A stretch of DNA of 64,000 bases, from the NCBI RefSeq assembly GCF_000719095.1, contig NZ_JOEH01000020.1, positions 62,001 to 126,000 of the forward strand. Reading direction: 5' to 3'. Below are positions 1-8,255 of this stretch, one piece after another. The position numbers and the translations under genes are program-made. Numbering within the stretch: the first letter of the stretch is position 1; every line of letters begins with the position of its first letter. Below the pieces are notes generated by a model. That model searched no databases. It saw only the letters and a program-made list of their open reading frames with translations, and was not told the DNA's origin. The stretch comes from Streptacidiphilus jeojiense (GTDB taxonomy: Bacteria; Actinomycetota; Actinomycetes; Streptomycetales; Streptomycetaceae).

Positions 1-318
1 CGCCTGCTCGACATCCTCGCGCCGGACGTGGTCGCCCTGAGCGACGGCGGCGGAGTCAGGCAGGCCCTGCTGCGCCCGGTGGTGGGCGCCGGCAAGGTGG
101 CCCGCTTGGTGACCCTCGGCTGGTACCGGCCGCACGGCAGGAGGTCCGTCGAGCCGATCCAGCTCAACGGCAGCCCGGCGCTGCTGGTCCGGCTCGACGG
201 GGAGGTCGACGGGGTGCTGGCGGTCCGGATCGAGAACGGACGGATCACCGGCCTCTACGGCGTGCGCAATCCCGAGAAGCTGTCGCGGGTGGAGCGGGAG
301 ACCGCCGTGAGCCGCTGA
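1..318 (+). CDS. ECF RNA polymerase sigma factor, ECF41/SigJ-like (C-terminal part only)
   Basis: The reading frame is open from the first base of the window, so the sigma-2 and sigma-4 regions lie outside it. What remains is the SnoaL-like C-terminal extension found in ECF41 sigma factors. It contains a DGGG motif (in ALSDGGG) and an NPEKL motif near the end, matching the DGGGR/K and NPDKL signatures of that group. In the family this extension replaces a classical anti-sigma factor and tunes core polymerase binding. The gene ends with TGA 32 bases before the next start. The ECF41 assignment is fairly secure; the target promoters cannot be inferred. Confidence 0.75.
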   Translation, partial: RLLDILAPDVVALSDGGGVRQALLRPVVGAGKVARLVTLGWYRPHGRRSVEPIQLNGSPALLVRLDGEVDGVLAVRIENGRITGLYGVRNPEKLSRVERETAVSR

Positions 319-337
319 TGCGGCGCGGGGAAGGTCC

Positions 338-343
338 TAGGGT
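338..343 (+). promoter_or_regulatory. -10 box of a leaderless promoter for the HD-domain gene
   Basis: TAGGGT fits the TANNNT -10 pattern and ends 6 bases before the ATG at 350. Transcription would therefore start at or next to the start codon, giving a leaderless mRNA. No good -35 was picked out. Confidence 0.5.
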
Positions 344-349
344 GAGGGG

Positions 350-1252
350 ATGGAGTATCTGAGCCTGGATCAGGTCGAAGCCGTCGCGCGGCGCGCCCAT
401 GCCGGGCAGGTGGACAAGGCCGGGCGTCCCTACGCGGAGCACCTGGCCGCGGTGGCGGCGGGCGTCCGCGAGCGGGGCGGCGACCCGGAGCAGATCGCCG
501 CCGCCTGGCTGCACGACGCGATCGAGGACGACGCGCTGTCGGGGGAGTGGCTGGCCGGGGCGCCGCTGTCGGAGCGGACCAAGGCGCTGGTGCTGGCGAT
601 GACCAAGCACCCGGGGGAGGACCCGCGCGACTACGCGGCGCGACTGCGTGCCGAGCCGGGTGCGGTGGTGATCAAGCAGGCGGACCTGGAGCACAACAGC
701 AACCCCCGGCGGCTGGCCGAACTGGACCCGGCGACCCGGATCCGGCTGCGCCGCAAGTACGCCAGGATGGGCAGGCTGCTGCGCTGGGACCCGGCCGCCC
801 CGGTCCCGGCCCGCCCCGGCGAGGGCGATCCGGGGGACGCGGCACTGCTGGACGGCCTGCGCCGCGACCGGACCGACGGCTGGGAGACCCTCGCCGCACA
901 TGTCCGCGACTGGCAGGTGCAGGACGACGACTACCTCTGGACGGAGGGCCGCCGACTTCCGGACGGCGGCTGGCAGTTGGGCTACCCCGTGTACAGCGGG
1001 CGGGTCGACTCGATCCGCTTCGCCCTGGACTCGGTCGGGGCGGTGACCCCGGCCTACCACTGGATGACGTTCGCGCCGCCGCAGTTGAGCCGGGAGGAGA
1101 CCTGCTCGCCGGCCGACGCCGTCCGGCTGGCCACCCATCTCGTCCGGGGTGAACGCTACGGCGACGGCACGATCGGCAGTGCCCTGCTGGACGGCACGCT
1201 GTTCGCCGTCGCCGAGGCACTGGTCGGCTGGCGCCAGGCATCTCATATATGA
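350..1252 (+). CDS. HD-domain metal-dependent phosphohydrolase, SpoT/MESH1-like
   Basis: This is a 300-residue soluble protein. Its N-terminal part carries the HD fold of (p)ppGpp hydrolases: H31 in the YAEHL segment, H55-D56 in AWLHDAIEDD, and a later KQADLEHN stretch matching the KxADRxHN motif of SpoT. Family members remove pyrophosphate from ppGpp-like nucleotides with Mn2+. No synthetase, TGS or ACT domain is present, so it would be a stand-alone small hydrolase. The C-terminal 130 residues, rich in W and Y, are not recognised. Its stop codon lies inside a TCATATATGA palindrome that probably belongs to the next regulator. The fold is confident; the substrate is inferred. Confidence 0.7.
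   Translation: MEYLSLDQVEAVARRAHAGQVDKAGRPYAEHLAAVAAGVRERGGDPEQIAAAWLHDAIEDDALSGEWLAGAPLSERTKALVLAMTKHPGEDPRDYAARLRAEPGAVVIKQADLEHNSNPRRLAELDPATRIRLRRKYARMGRLLRWDPAAPVPARPGEGDPGDAALLDGLRRDRTDGWETLAAHVRDWQVQDDDYLWTEGRRLPDGGWQLGYPVYSGRVDSIRFALDSVGAVTPAYHWMTFAPPQLSREETCSPADAVRLATHLVRGERYGDGTIGSALLDGTLFAVAEALVGWRQASHI
1243..1252. promoter_or_regulatory. Upstream copy of the candidate GntR operator
   Basis: TCATATATGA is a perfect 10-bp palindrome overlapping the stop codon of the HD gene. The 11-mer ATCTCATATAT at 1240-1250 is the exact reverse complement of 1368-1378, so this region and the operator beside the GntR promoter form a pair about 123 bp apart. Confidence 0.5.
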
Positions 1253-1263
1253 CGAGGGATGAG

Positions 1264-1288
1264 GCTACGGAGCTGCGAACTCCGTAGC
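1264..1288 (+). terminator. Hairpin terminator after the HD-domain gene
   Basis: GCTACGGAG and CTCCGTAGC form a perfect 9-bp stem around a 7-base loop, starting 12 bases after the HD stop codon. There is no U-tract, as is usual for Streptomyces terminators. Confidence 0.6.
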
Positions 1289-1326
1289 AGCCGCCCTGGC
1301 TCGGCGAATCCTTCCTGCGCGACCAC

Positions 1327-1355
1327 TTGACCACCGACGCTCGGACCCTTAGCGT
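1327..1355 (+). promoter_or_regulatory. Promoter of the GntR/sugar-acid operon
   Basis: TTGACC at 1327-1332 and TAGCGT at 1350-1355 are separated by 17 bases, a good housekeeping-type promoter. Transcription would begin near 1361, just before the operator at 1366. This excludes the open TTG at 1327 as the regulator's start codon. Confidence 0.6.
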
Positions 1356-1365
1356 CTGCGCCAGA

Positions 1366-1383
1366 TCATATATGAGATCTCAT
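1366..1383. promoter_or_regulatory. Candidate GntR operator at the transcription start
   Basis: Two overlapping perfect palindromes occur here: TCATATATGA (1366-1375) and ATGAGATCTCAT (1372-1383). They lie just downstream of the predicted start of transcription, where a bound FCD-type GntR protein would block its own operon. Confidence 0.55.
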
Positions 1384-1425
1384 GCAGAACCTGTTCGCGC
1401 CGTGCACCAGCCAGGAGCAGAAGAC

Positions 1426-2091
1426 GTGCCCGAGATCCTTGCCCAGAACGGACAGGCCCGCCCCGGGGCCCTGCCCTCGCGCACCGAGGCCGTGCTGGAG
1501 TCCATCAAGCACGCCATCCTGATCGGGGAGTTGAAGCCCGGGCAGGCATTGGTGGAGACGGACCTCGCCGAGCAGCTGGGCGTCTCCAAGACGCCGGTGC
1601 GGGAGGCGCTGAAGACCCTGGCCGGCTCCGGACTGGTCGTCATGAGCCCCTACAAGGGGGCGGCCGTTCGCGAGGTCGACCAGGCGCACGCCCGCTGCGT
1701 CTACGACATGCGGCTGCTGCTGGAGCCGGTCGCCGCCGCCCGCACCGCCGCCGGCGCGGTCGACTGGGAGGTCGCCCGGCGCGCCCTGGACCTGGCCGAC
1801 CAGGCCTCGGACACGGCTGAGCGCTCGCTCGCCAACCGCGCCTTCCACCGGGCGCTGTACGCCGGCTGCGGCAACCCGCTGCTGGTACGGACCCTGGACG
1901 AACTGCGCGACCAGACGGCGCTGCTGTCCAGCGCGGCCTGGGCCCGGCAGCCCTCCTGGGAGCAGGAGGCACGCGAACACCGGGCGATCCTGGCCGCCGC
2001 CCGCTCCCAGGAGGCGGACCAGGTACGGGATCTGATGCGGGCTCATATCGGTGCTTTCGCTGCCCGGAACTTTCCGGAGGACGGGATCTGA
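1426..2091 (+). CDS. GntR-family transcriptional regulator, FadR/FCD subfamily
   Basis: This 221-residue DNA-binding regulator has an N-terminal winged helix (about residues 15-75, with the typical SKTPVREALKTL recognition segment). A helical FCD ligand-binding domain follows, with the usual D/R/H metal- or acid-binding pattern (RAFHRALY, EHRAIL). FCD regulators commonly respond to sugar acids or organic acids. I chose GTG 1426 because AGGAG lies 9 bases upstream and because the promoter is at 1327-1355; ATG 1372 has no ribosome site. Its stop overlaps the start of the next gene by one base, so it is probably the first gene of the catabolic operon and autoregulated. Confidence 0.85.
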   Translation: MPEILAQNGQARPGALPSRTEAVLESIKHAILIGELKPGQALVETDLAEQLGVSKTPVREALKTLAGSGLVVMSPYKGAAVREVDQAHARCVYDMRLLLEPVAAARTAAGAVDWEVARRALDLADQASDTAERSLANRAFHRALYAGCGNPLLVRTLDELRDQTALLSSAAWARQPSWEQEAREHRAILAAARSQEADQVRDLMRAHIGAFAARNFPEDGI

Positions 2092-3032
2092 TGACCACGG
2101 AGAACCAGTTGCCCCCGACCCCGCTGGAGGCGTTGCGCGCCCGACTGTCCACCGTCGTCGCCATCCCGGTGACACCGTTCCGGGAGGACGGCGCGGTGGA
2201 CTGGGACAACCACGCCGCGCTGATCCGGCGTCTGGTGGAGCACGGCGTCGAGGTGGTCACCCCCAACGGCAACACCGGCGAGTTCTACACCCTCACCGAG
2301 GCCGAGATCCGCCGCGCCGTCGAGTCCGCGGTCGCGGCCGTCGACGGCAGGGCCGAGGTGATGGCCGGCGTCGGGCTCGACATCGCCGGCGCCGTCGCCG
2401 GCGCCCTGGACGCGAGGTCGGCAGGCGCGGGCTCGCTGATGGTGCACCAGCCGGTGCACCCCTACCGATCGGCAGAGGGCTGGATCGAGTACCACCGGGC
2501 CATCGCCGACGCGGTGCCCGAGCTGGGCGTGGTCCTCTACGTCCGGGACCCGAGGATCGACGGTTGGCAGATCGCCGAACTCGCCGACCACAGCCCCAAT
2601 GTGATCGGGGTGAAGTACGCCGTCCCGGACCCGGTGCGGTTCGCCTCGGTGGCCCGCGACGCCGGACTGCACCGCTTCGCCTGGATCGCCGGGCTGGCCG
2701 AGCTCTCCACTCCCGGCTACTGGGCGGTGGGGGCGACCGGCTTCACCTCCGGGCTGGTCAATGTCGTCCCGCAGCTGTCCGCCGCGCTGCTGGAGGCGCT
2801 GCGCGGCGGCGACTTCACCAAGGCGATGCGGGTGTGGGAGTCGGCCCGGGTCTTCGAGGAGCTGCGCGCCGCCGACGCCTCCGCCGACAACGTCAGCGTG
2901 GTCAAGGAGGCCCTGCAGCAGCTGGGCCTCTCCGGCCGGGCGGTACGCCCGCCGTCCCGGGTCCTGCCCGAGGACCTGCGGGTCCGGATCTCCGAGCTGA
3001 TAGCCCAGTGGCGGAACGAAGGCTGGCTGTGA
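2091..3032 (+). CDS. Dihydrodipicolinate synthase (DapA)-family aldolase or dehydratase
   Basis: This 313-residue TIM-barrel enzyme belongs to the DapA/NAL Schiff-base family. It has the NGNTGEF loop (GxxGE motif) that binds the keto-acid carboxylate, and K175 in VIGVKYAVPDP is the expected Schiff-base lysine. Family members cleave or dehydrate 2-keto-3-deoxy sugar acids, or condense pyruvate. Placement directly before an IlvD/EDD dehydratase suggests it acts on the 2-keto-3-deoxy acid made by that enzyme, by retro-aldol cleavage or by a second dehydration. A lysine-biosynthetic DapA is unlikely in this context. GGAGG lies 11 bases before the ATG. Confidence 0.8.
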   Translation: MTTENQLPPTPLEALRARLSTVVAIPVTPFREDGAVDWDNHAALIRRLVEHGVEVVTPNGNTGEFYTLTEAEIRRAVESAVAAVDGRAEVMAGVGLDIAGAVAGALDARSAGAGSLMVHQPVHPYRSAEGWIEYHRAIADAVPELGVVLYVRDPRIDGWQIAELADHSPNVIGVKYAVPDPVRFASVARDAGLHRFAWIAGLAELSTPGYWAVGATGFTSGLVNVVPQLSAALLEALRGGDFTKAMRVWESARVFEELRAADASADNVSVVKEALQQLGLSGRAVRPPSRVLPEDLRVRISELIAQWRNEGWL

Positions 3033-4813
3033 ACGATCCCGCAGACACGACCGACACGACCCGCGGCGCCGCCGCTCCGCAGGTGCTGCGCTCCGCCGCC
3101 TGGTTCGGCGACAGCGAGGACCCCACCGGCGGCAGGCTCCGCGCCTTCAGCCACCGCTCCCGGATGCGCCAGCTGGGCTACCTCCCCGAGGAGCACCTCG
3201 GCAAGCCGGTCATCGCGGTCCTCAACACCTGGTCCGACATCAACCCCTGCCACATGCACCTGCGCGAGCGCGCCGAACAGGTCAAGCGCGGGGTCTGGCA
3301 GGCGGGCGGGTTCCCGCTGGAGTTCCCGGTCTCCACCCTCTCCGAGACCTTCCAGAAGCCCACCCCCATGCTCTACCGCAACCTGCTGGCCATGGAGACC
3401 GAGGAACTGCTCCGCTCCTACCCGGTGGACGGTGCGGTGCTGATGGGCGGCTGCGACAAGACCGTGCCCGCGCTGCTGATGGGCGCCGCCAGCGCCGGAC
3501 TGCCGGCCCTGGTGGTCCCGTCCGGGCCGATGCTGCGCGGCAACTACCGGGGCCGGGCCCTGGGCAGCGGCACCGACCTGTGGGCCTACTGGGACGAGTA
3601 CCGGGCCGGGCGGATCGGTGAGTGCGAGCTCTCCCAGGTCGAGTGCGGTCTGGCCCGCTCGCCGGGCCACTGCATGACCATGGGGACGGCCTCGACCATG
3701 ACGGCCGCCGCCGAAGCCCTGGGCATGGCCCTGCCGGGATCCTCCTCCATCCCCGCCGTCGACTCCGGCCACCACCGGATGGCCTCCGCCAGCGGCGCCC
3801 GCGCCGTGGAACTGGTGCGGGAGCGGCTGACCCCGGACCGGATCATGACCAGGGAGGCCTTCGAGGACGCAGCCGCGACGGTGCTGGCCCTGGGCGGCTC
3901 GACCAACGCCCTGATCCACCTGGTCGCGATGGCCGGACGGCTGGGCGTGCCGTTCTCCCTGGAGGACTTCGACGAGATCGGCCGACGGGTCCCGGTGCTG
4001 GCCGACGTCCGGCCGGTGGGCGCGGCGCTGATGGAGGACTTCCACTACGCCGGCGGACTGCCCGCCCTGCTGCGGCAGCTCGCCGAGGTCCCGGGGGCGC
4101 TGCACCCGGACCGGACCACGGTCACCGGCGCTCCCTTCTCCTCCTACTACGCCGCCGCCGAGACCCACGACCCGCAGGTCATCCGCACCCCGCAGGACCC
4201 GGTGTCCAGCGAGGGCGGCGTGGCGGTGCTGCACGGCAACCTGGCACCGGGCGGCGCGGTGATCAAGCACCTGGCGGCGGCGCCGGAACTGCTCACCCAC
4301 ACCGGCCCCGCCGTGGTGTTCGACTCCTACCAGGAACTCCAGCGCACCATCGACGACCCGGCCCTCGGCATCACCGAGGACAGCGTGCTTGTGCTGCGCG
4401 GGGCCGGTCCGCTCGGCGGCCCCGGCATGCCCGAGTACGGCATGCTGCCGATCCCGGCCCACCTGCTGGAACGCGGGGTCAAGGACCTGGTCCGGATCTC
4501 CGATGCGCGGATGTCCGGCACCAGCTACGGCACCTGCGTGCTGCACGTCGCCCCGGAGTCGCACGCCGGCGGCCCGCTCGCCCTGGTCCGCACCGGCGAC
4601 CTGGTCACCCTGGACGTCCCGGCCAGGCTGCTGCAGTTGGAGGTGGCCGCCGAGGAGCTGGAACGCCGGCGCGCCGCCTGGCAGCCGCCCGAGCCACGCT
4701 TCGAGCGCGGCTACGGGGCGCTCTACTCCGAGCACATCACCCAGGCGGACCAGGGCTGCGACTTCGACTTCCTGGCCCGTCAGGGCAACAACCCGGCCCC
4801 CGACCCCAGCTGA
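3029..4813 (+). CDS. IlvD/EDD-family sugar-acid dehydratase
   Basis: This 594-residue enzyme starts at GTG 3029, overlapping the previous stop (GTGA). It carries the IlvD/EDD iron-sulfur cysteines: C74 in SDINPC, C142 in MGGCDKT and a third in PGHCMTMGT. K144 of the CDK motif corresponds to the carbamylated lysine described for L-arabinonate dehydratase. The early segment resembles sugar-acid dehydratases more than the branched-chain enzyme IlvD. It would convert an aldonic acid such as arabinonate, xylonate or gluconate to its 2-keto-3-deoxy acid. The exact substrate is not readable from the sequence. Confidence 0.85.
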   Translation: MNDPADTTDTTRGAAAPQVLRSAAWFGDSEDPTGGRLRAFSHRSRMRQLGYLPEEHLGKPVIAVLNTWSDINPCHMHLRERAEQVKRGVWQAGGFPLEFPVSTLSETFQKPTPMLYRNLLAMETEELLRSYPVDGAVLMGGCDKTVPALLMGAASAGLPALVVPSGPMLRGNYRGRALGSGTDLWAYWDEYRAGRIGECELSQVECGLARSPGHCMTMGTASTMTAAAEALGMALPGSSSIPAVDSGHHRMASASGARAVELVRERLTPDRIMTREAFEDAAATVLALGGSTNALIHLVAMAGRLGVPFSLEDFDEIGRRVPVLADVRPVGAALMEDFHYAGGLPALLRQLAEVPGALHPDRTTVTGAPFSSYYAAAETHDPQVIRTPQDPVSSEGGVAVLHGNLAPGGAVIKHLAAAPELLTHTGPAVVFDSYQELQRTIDDPALGITEDSVLVLRGAGPLGGPGMPEYGMLPIPAHLLERGVKDLVRISDARMSGTSYGTCVLHVAPESHAGGPLALVRTGDLVTLDVPARLLQLEVAAEELERRRAAWQPPEPRFERGYGALYSEHITQADQGCDFDFLARQGNNPAPDPS

Positions 4814-4903
4814 ACCGGCGCCACCCCTCCCGACCCAGCGCGACCAGCGAGCGAGACCAGCACAGCCCCGTTCACCACCACTGACCGAAGGGCTCCATCA
4901 GCC

Positions 4904-6181
4904 ATGTCCGCAGACACTGCCGTCCGCAACAGCACCGACCCCACCGACCCCGCCGACGCCCCCAGAGGGCCGTCCCGCCGCCGGGTGATCGGCACCCTCG
5001 CCGCCGGCGCGGCCGCCGTCCCGGTGCTCGCCGCCTGCGGTGCGCCCAGCAGCAGCACCGGCACCGGGAACCCCGCCCCCAGCACCCTCGCGAGCAAGCC
5101 GTCCAAGCCGGTGACCCTGAACATCCTGGACGTGGCGGGGAACCTGAAGCTCACCCAGCCGATCATCGACTCCTTCAAGGCCAAGTACCCCGACTACGTC
5201 TCAAAGATCACCACCACCACCGGCACCGCCCCCGAGCTCGCCCCCAAGGTCCAGGCCCAGCAGCAGGGCGGCAACGTCCAGATCCAGCTGGTGCTGACCG
5301 GGACCGACGGCCTGTCGGCGGGCATCCAGAAGGGCCTGTGGTACGACCTCAAGCCGTACTACGCCACCTTCTTCCCGGGCCTGATGTCCAACTACCAGGC
5401 CGGTGCCGCCTCGATGGCCTCCCTCGCCCAGGACCAGGGCATCGAGCTGGTCTGGTACCCGTCGGGACCGCTGCTGGAGTACGACCCGGCGAAGGTGACC
5501 ACCGTGCCCGCCACCACCGACGCGCTGCTCGACTGGGCCAAGGCCAACCCCGGGAAGTTCCAGTACGCCCAGCCGCGCAACTCCGGCCCCGGGCGCACCT
5601 TCCTGATGGGCCTGCCGTACCTGCTCGGCGACACCGACCCGACCGATCCGGTCAACGGCTGGGCCAAGACCTGGGCCTACCTGACCGAGCTCAACAAGTA
5701 CATCAGCAGCTACCCCTCCAAGACCTCCGCCATCATGACCAACCTGGCCCAGGGCACCTCGCCGCTGATCACCAGCACCACCGGGTGGTACATCAACCCC
5801 AGGGCCCTGGGCACCGTCCCGGCATCCGTGAAGGTCGCCAAGTTCGACAGCATGACCTGGGTCAGCGACGCCCAGTACGGGGTCGTCCCCAAGGGGGTCA
5901 GCAGCGACGAGCTGATCGCCGCGCTGAAGCTGCTGGCCTTCGTCCTCACCCCGGAGCAGCAGGCGGTCACCTACGACCAGGGCTACTTCTACCCCGGACC
6001 GGCGGTCAAGGGAGTGGCGCTCAGTCAGGCTCCGGCCAGTTCGCAGCAGGCCATCGCCACGTTCGGCGACCCGGACTTCGACAGCTGGATCTCCGGAAAC
6101 CCGATCAAGAACTCGCTGCCCGCCACCGCCCAGGTCACCGCCTTCGACCTCTGGGACAAGAAGATCGGCTCGACCAAGTGA
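4904..6181 (+). CDS. ABC transporter substrate-binding lipoprotein (family 1)
   Basis: This 425-residue exported solute receptor has an N-terminus that combines a twin arginine (SRRRVIG) with a lipobox (VLAAC), so it is probably a Tat-exported lipoprotein. The mature part starts with VTLNILDVAG and has the size and layout of extracellular solute-binding protein family 1. It lies 90 bases after the dehydratase and overlaps the ATPase gene by 4 bases, so it should feed the importer encoded next. The ligand is probably the sugar acid handled by the upstream enzymes, but that is inference from gene order. Confidence 0.85.
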   Translation: MSADTAVRNSTDPTDPADAPRGPSRRRVIGTLAAGAAAVPVLAACGAPSSSTGTGNPAPSTLASKPSKPVTLNILDVAGNLKLTQPIIDSFKAKYPDYVSKITTTTGTAPELAPKVQAQQQGGNVQIQLVLTGTDGLSAGIQKGLWYDLKPYYATFFPGLMSNYQAGAASMASLAQDQGIELVWYPSGPLLEYDPAKVTTVPATTDALLDWAKANPGKFQYAQPRNSGPGRTFLMGLPYLLGDTDPTDPVNGWAKTWAYLTELNKYISSYPSKTSAIMTNLAQGTSPLITSTTGWYINPRALGTVPASVKVAKFDSMTWVSDAQYGVVPKGVSSDELIAALKLLAFVLTPEQQAVTYDQGYFYPGPAVKGVALSQAPASSQQAIATFGDPDFDSWISGNPIKNSLPATAQVTAFDLWDKKIGSTK

Positions 6182-7341
6182 GCACGGTGACCCCGATGAC
6201 AACCGCCGAGTCGGACACCGGGGCGGCCGTCCGCCCCGGCTCCCAACTGGGGGAGCTGGAACTGCGCGGCATCAGTCGCGCCTACGGCGCCCACACCGCA
6301 CTGCACCCGCTGGACCTCACGATCCGCGGCGGCGAGTTCGTCGCCCTGCTCGGCCCGTCCGGCTGCGGCAAGACCACGGCGCTCAACTCTCTGGCCGGCC
6401 TGCTGCCGCTGACCGCGGGCGAGATCGTGCTGGACGGCAGACGCATCGACACCCTGCCGCCGGAGAAGCGCGGCTTCGGCATGGTGTTCCAGAACTACGC
6501 CCTGTTCCCGCATCTGACGGTGCGTGCCAACGTCGCCTTCGGACTGAAGATGCGTGGCGTCGGCAAGGCCGAGACGGTACGGCGGGTGGACGCGGTGCTC
6601 GCCCTGGTCCATCTCACCGAGCAGGCCCACAAGCATCCGGGGCAGCTGTCCGGCGGCCAACAGCAACGCGTGGCCATCGCCCGCGCCATCGTGATGGAGC
6701 CGCCGCTGGTGCTGATGGACGAGCCGCTGTCCAACCTGGACGCGGCACTGCGGCTGGAGATGCGCAGTGAGATCCGGCGCATCCACCAGGAGTTCGGCCT
6801 CACCACCCTGTATGTGACGCACGATCAGGAGGAGGCGCTGTCGCTGGCCGACCGGCTGGTGGTGCTGCACGAGGGGCGGGTCAGCCAGATCGGCACCCCG
6901 GCGGACCTGTACGAGAACCCCGCCAACACCCATGTGGCGGCCTTCATGGGCTACCGCAACCTGCTGCCGCTGACCGTCACCGGGGCCGACGCCCGGGGCG
7001 CGACTGCCTCGGGCCGTGGCCTGACGGTACGTGGAGCAGGTTCCGGAGCCGGGAAGTTGACGCCGGGTCAGTCCGTCATGGTCGCCGTCCGCCCCGAGGA
7101 CCTGCGGATCGCCGAAACGGACGAGCAGGCCCTCGGCGAGGCCGTGGCCGAAGTCGTCGAGTACCACGGCCGGGTGCTGCACGTCGAGGCGGTGACCCGG
7201 GAGGGGGACCGCCTCCACCTCACGTCCTCCGGCCAGGTCCGCCCCGGCGACGTGCTGTCCGTGGCGGTCGACACCGAACGCGCGCTGTTCTTCCCGCAGG
7301 CCGCCGTGCCGGACCCGGCGTCGCAGGAGGTACCGGCATGA
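6178..7341 (+). CDS. ABC transporter ATP-binding protein, PotA/UgpC type
   Basis: This 387-residue ATPase contains Walker A (GPSGCGKTT), Q-loop (FQNYALFPH), signature (LSGGQQQR), Walker B with D-loop (LVLMDEPLSNLD) and switch histidine (YVTHDQEEA). These are followed by a C-terminal TOBE domain from about residue 290. This layout is typical of importers for polyamines, iron, phosphonates or sugars. I start it at GTG 6178, which overlaps the upstream stop as GTGA; GTG 6187 and ATG 6196 are possible internal starts. It energises the two permeases that follow. Confidence 0.9.
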   Translation: MSTVTPMTTAESDTGAAVRPGSQLGELELRGISRAYGAHTALHPLDLTIRGGEFVALLGPSGCGKTTALNSLAGLLPLTAGEIVLDGRRIDTLPPEKRGFGMVFQNYALFPHLTVRANVAFGLKMRGVGKAETVRRVDAVLALVHLTEQAHKHPGQLSGGQQQRVAIARAIVMEPPLVLMDEPLSNLDAALRLEMRSEIRRIHQEFGLTTLYVTHDQEEALSLADRLVVLHEGRVSQIGTPADLYENPANTHVAAFMGYRNLLPLTVTGADARGATASGRGLTVRGAGSGAGKLTPGQSVMVAVRPEDLRIAETDEQALGEAVAEVVEYHGRVLHVEAVTREGDRLHLTSSGQVRPGDVLSVAVDTERALFFPQAAVPDPASQEVPA

Positions 7342-8255
7342 CCGTCGCCCTCCCGCCCACGGCGCACCGCCCGGCCCTGCGCCACCGCCTTGCCGAGCGC
7401 GGCGTCGACCGCACCCTGCTCCTGGTGCTCCCCGGGGCACTCGCGGTAGTCGCGCTGTTCTGCTACCCCTTCCTCTACGGGCTGCAGCTCTCCTTCCAGC
7501 CCACCTCAGGTGCCACGCAGGGAGGTTTCAGTTTCGGGGCCTACCACGCCTTCTTCAGCGAGCCCTTCGCCCGCAAGTCCATCTGGCAGACCTTCTCGCT
7601 GGCCGTCCCGGCATCGCTGATCAACGTCGGGGTGTCCGTCCCCATCTCCTACCGGATGCGCCGCGACTTCCGCGGCAAGCGGCTGCTGCTCGCCCTGCTG
7701 GTGGTCCCGATCACCCTGGGCACCGTGCTCACGGCCGAGGGCATCCTGGAGTTCTACGGTCCGGCCGGCTGGTTCAACCACACCCTGAACCTGCTGGGCC
7801 TGGCCTCCTCCCCGGTGCAGCTCACCATGAACTACACCGGGGTGCTGCTCTCACTGATCATCAGCGGCTTCCCCTTCGCCTACCTGCTCACCCACTCCTA
7901 CCTCTCCGGTATCCACCCCAGCCTGGAGAAGGCGGCCTCCACGCTGGGCGCGGACTGGTGGCAGCGGTTCCGGCACATCACCTTCCCGCTGCTGCTTCCC
8001 GGGCTGATGACCACCTTCTGCCTCAGCTTCGTGATGGCTTTCGCGGTGTTCCCCTCGGCGATGATGGTCGGCGACCCGGACGGCAAGACGCATGTCATCT
8101 CCATCGAGGCCTACGAGGCGGCGCTGGAGCACTTCGACTACGCCCAGGGCTGCGCCGACGCCATGATCATGACGGTGCTGATGCTCGTCGTCATCGTCGC
8201 CGTCACCACCCTGCGCTCCCGGCTCTACAGCGGATCCACCGGAGGCAAGGGATGA
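7338..8255 (+). CDS. ABC transporter permease (subunit 1)
   Basis: This 305-residue inner-membrane protein has about six transmembrane segments. The first lies at residues 30-50 (LLLVLPGALAVVALFCYPFLYG). The EAA loop that contacts the ATPase reads EKAASTLGADWWQRFRHITFP. Its ATG overlaps the ATPase stop (ATGA) and its own stop overlaps the next permease in the same way, so the genes are translationally coupled. It resembles the first permease of spermidine/iron/phosphonate-type systems. Confidence 0.88.
   Translation: MTVALPPTAHRPALRHRLAERGVDRTLLLVLPGALAVVALFCYPFLYGLQLSFQPTSGATQGGFSFGAYHAFFSEPFARKSIWQTFSLAVPASLINVGVSVPISYRMRRDFRGKRLLLALLVVPITLGTVLTAEGILEFYGPAGWFNHTLNLLGLASSPVQLTMNYTGVLLSLIISGFPFAYLLTHSYLSGIHPSLEKAASTLGADWWQRFRHITFPLLLPGLMTTFCLSFVMAFAVFPSAMMVGDPDGKTHVISIEAYEAALEHFDYAQGCADAMIMTVLMLVVIVAVTTLRSRLYSGSTGGKG

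Noticed and set aside
245..1246. Long open frame on the minus strand opposite the HD gene
   Set aside because: Only a shadow of high third-position GC; arginine- and glycine-rich with no domain, while the plus strand has the HD motifs.
2051..3028. In-frame upstream extension of the IlvD/EDD gene
   Set aside because: The extension overlaps the entire DapA-family gene and is Arg/Gly-rich; the true start is GTG 3029.
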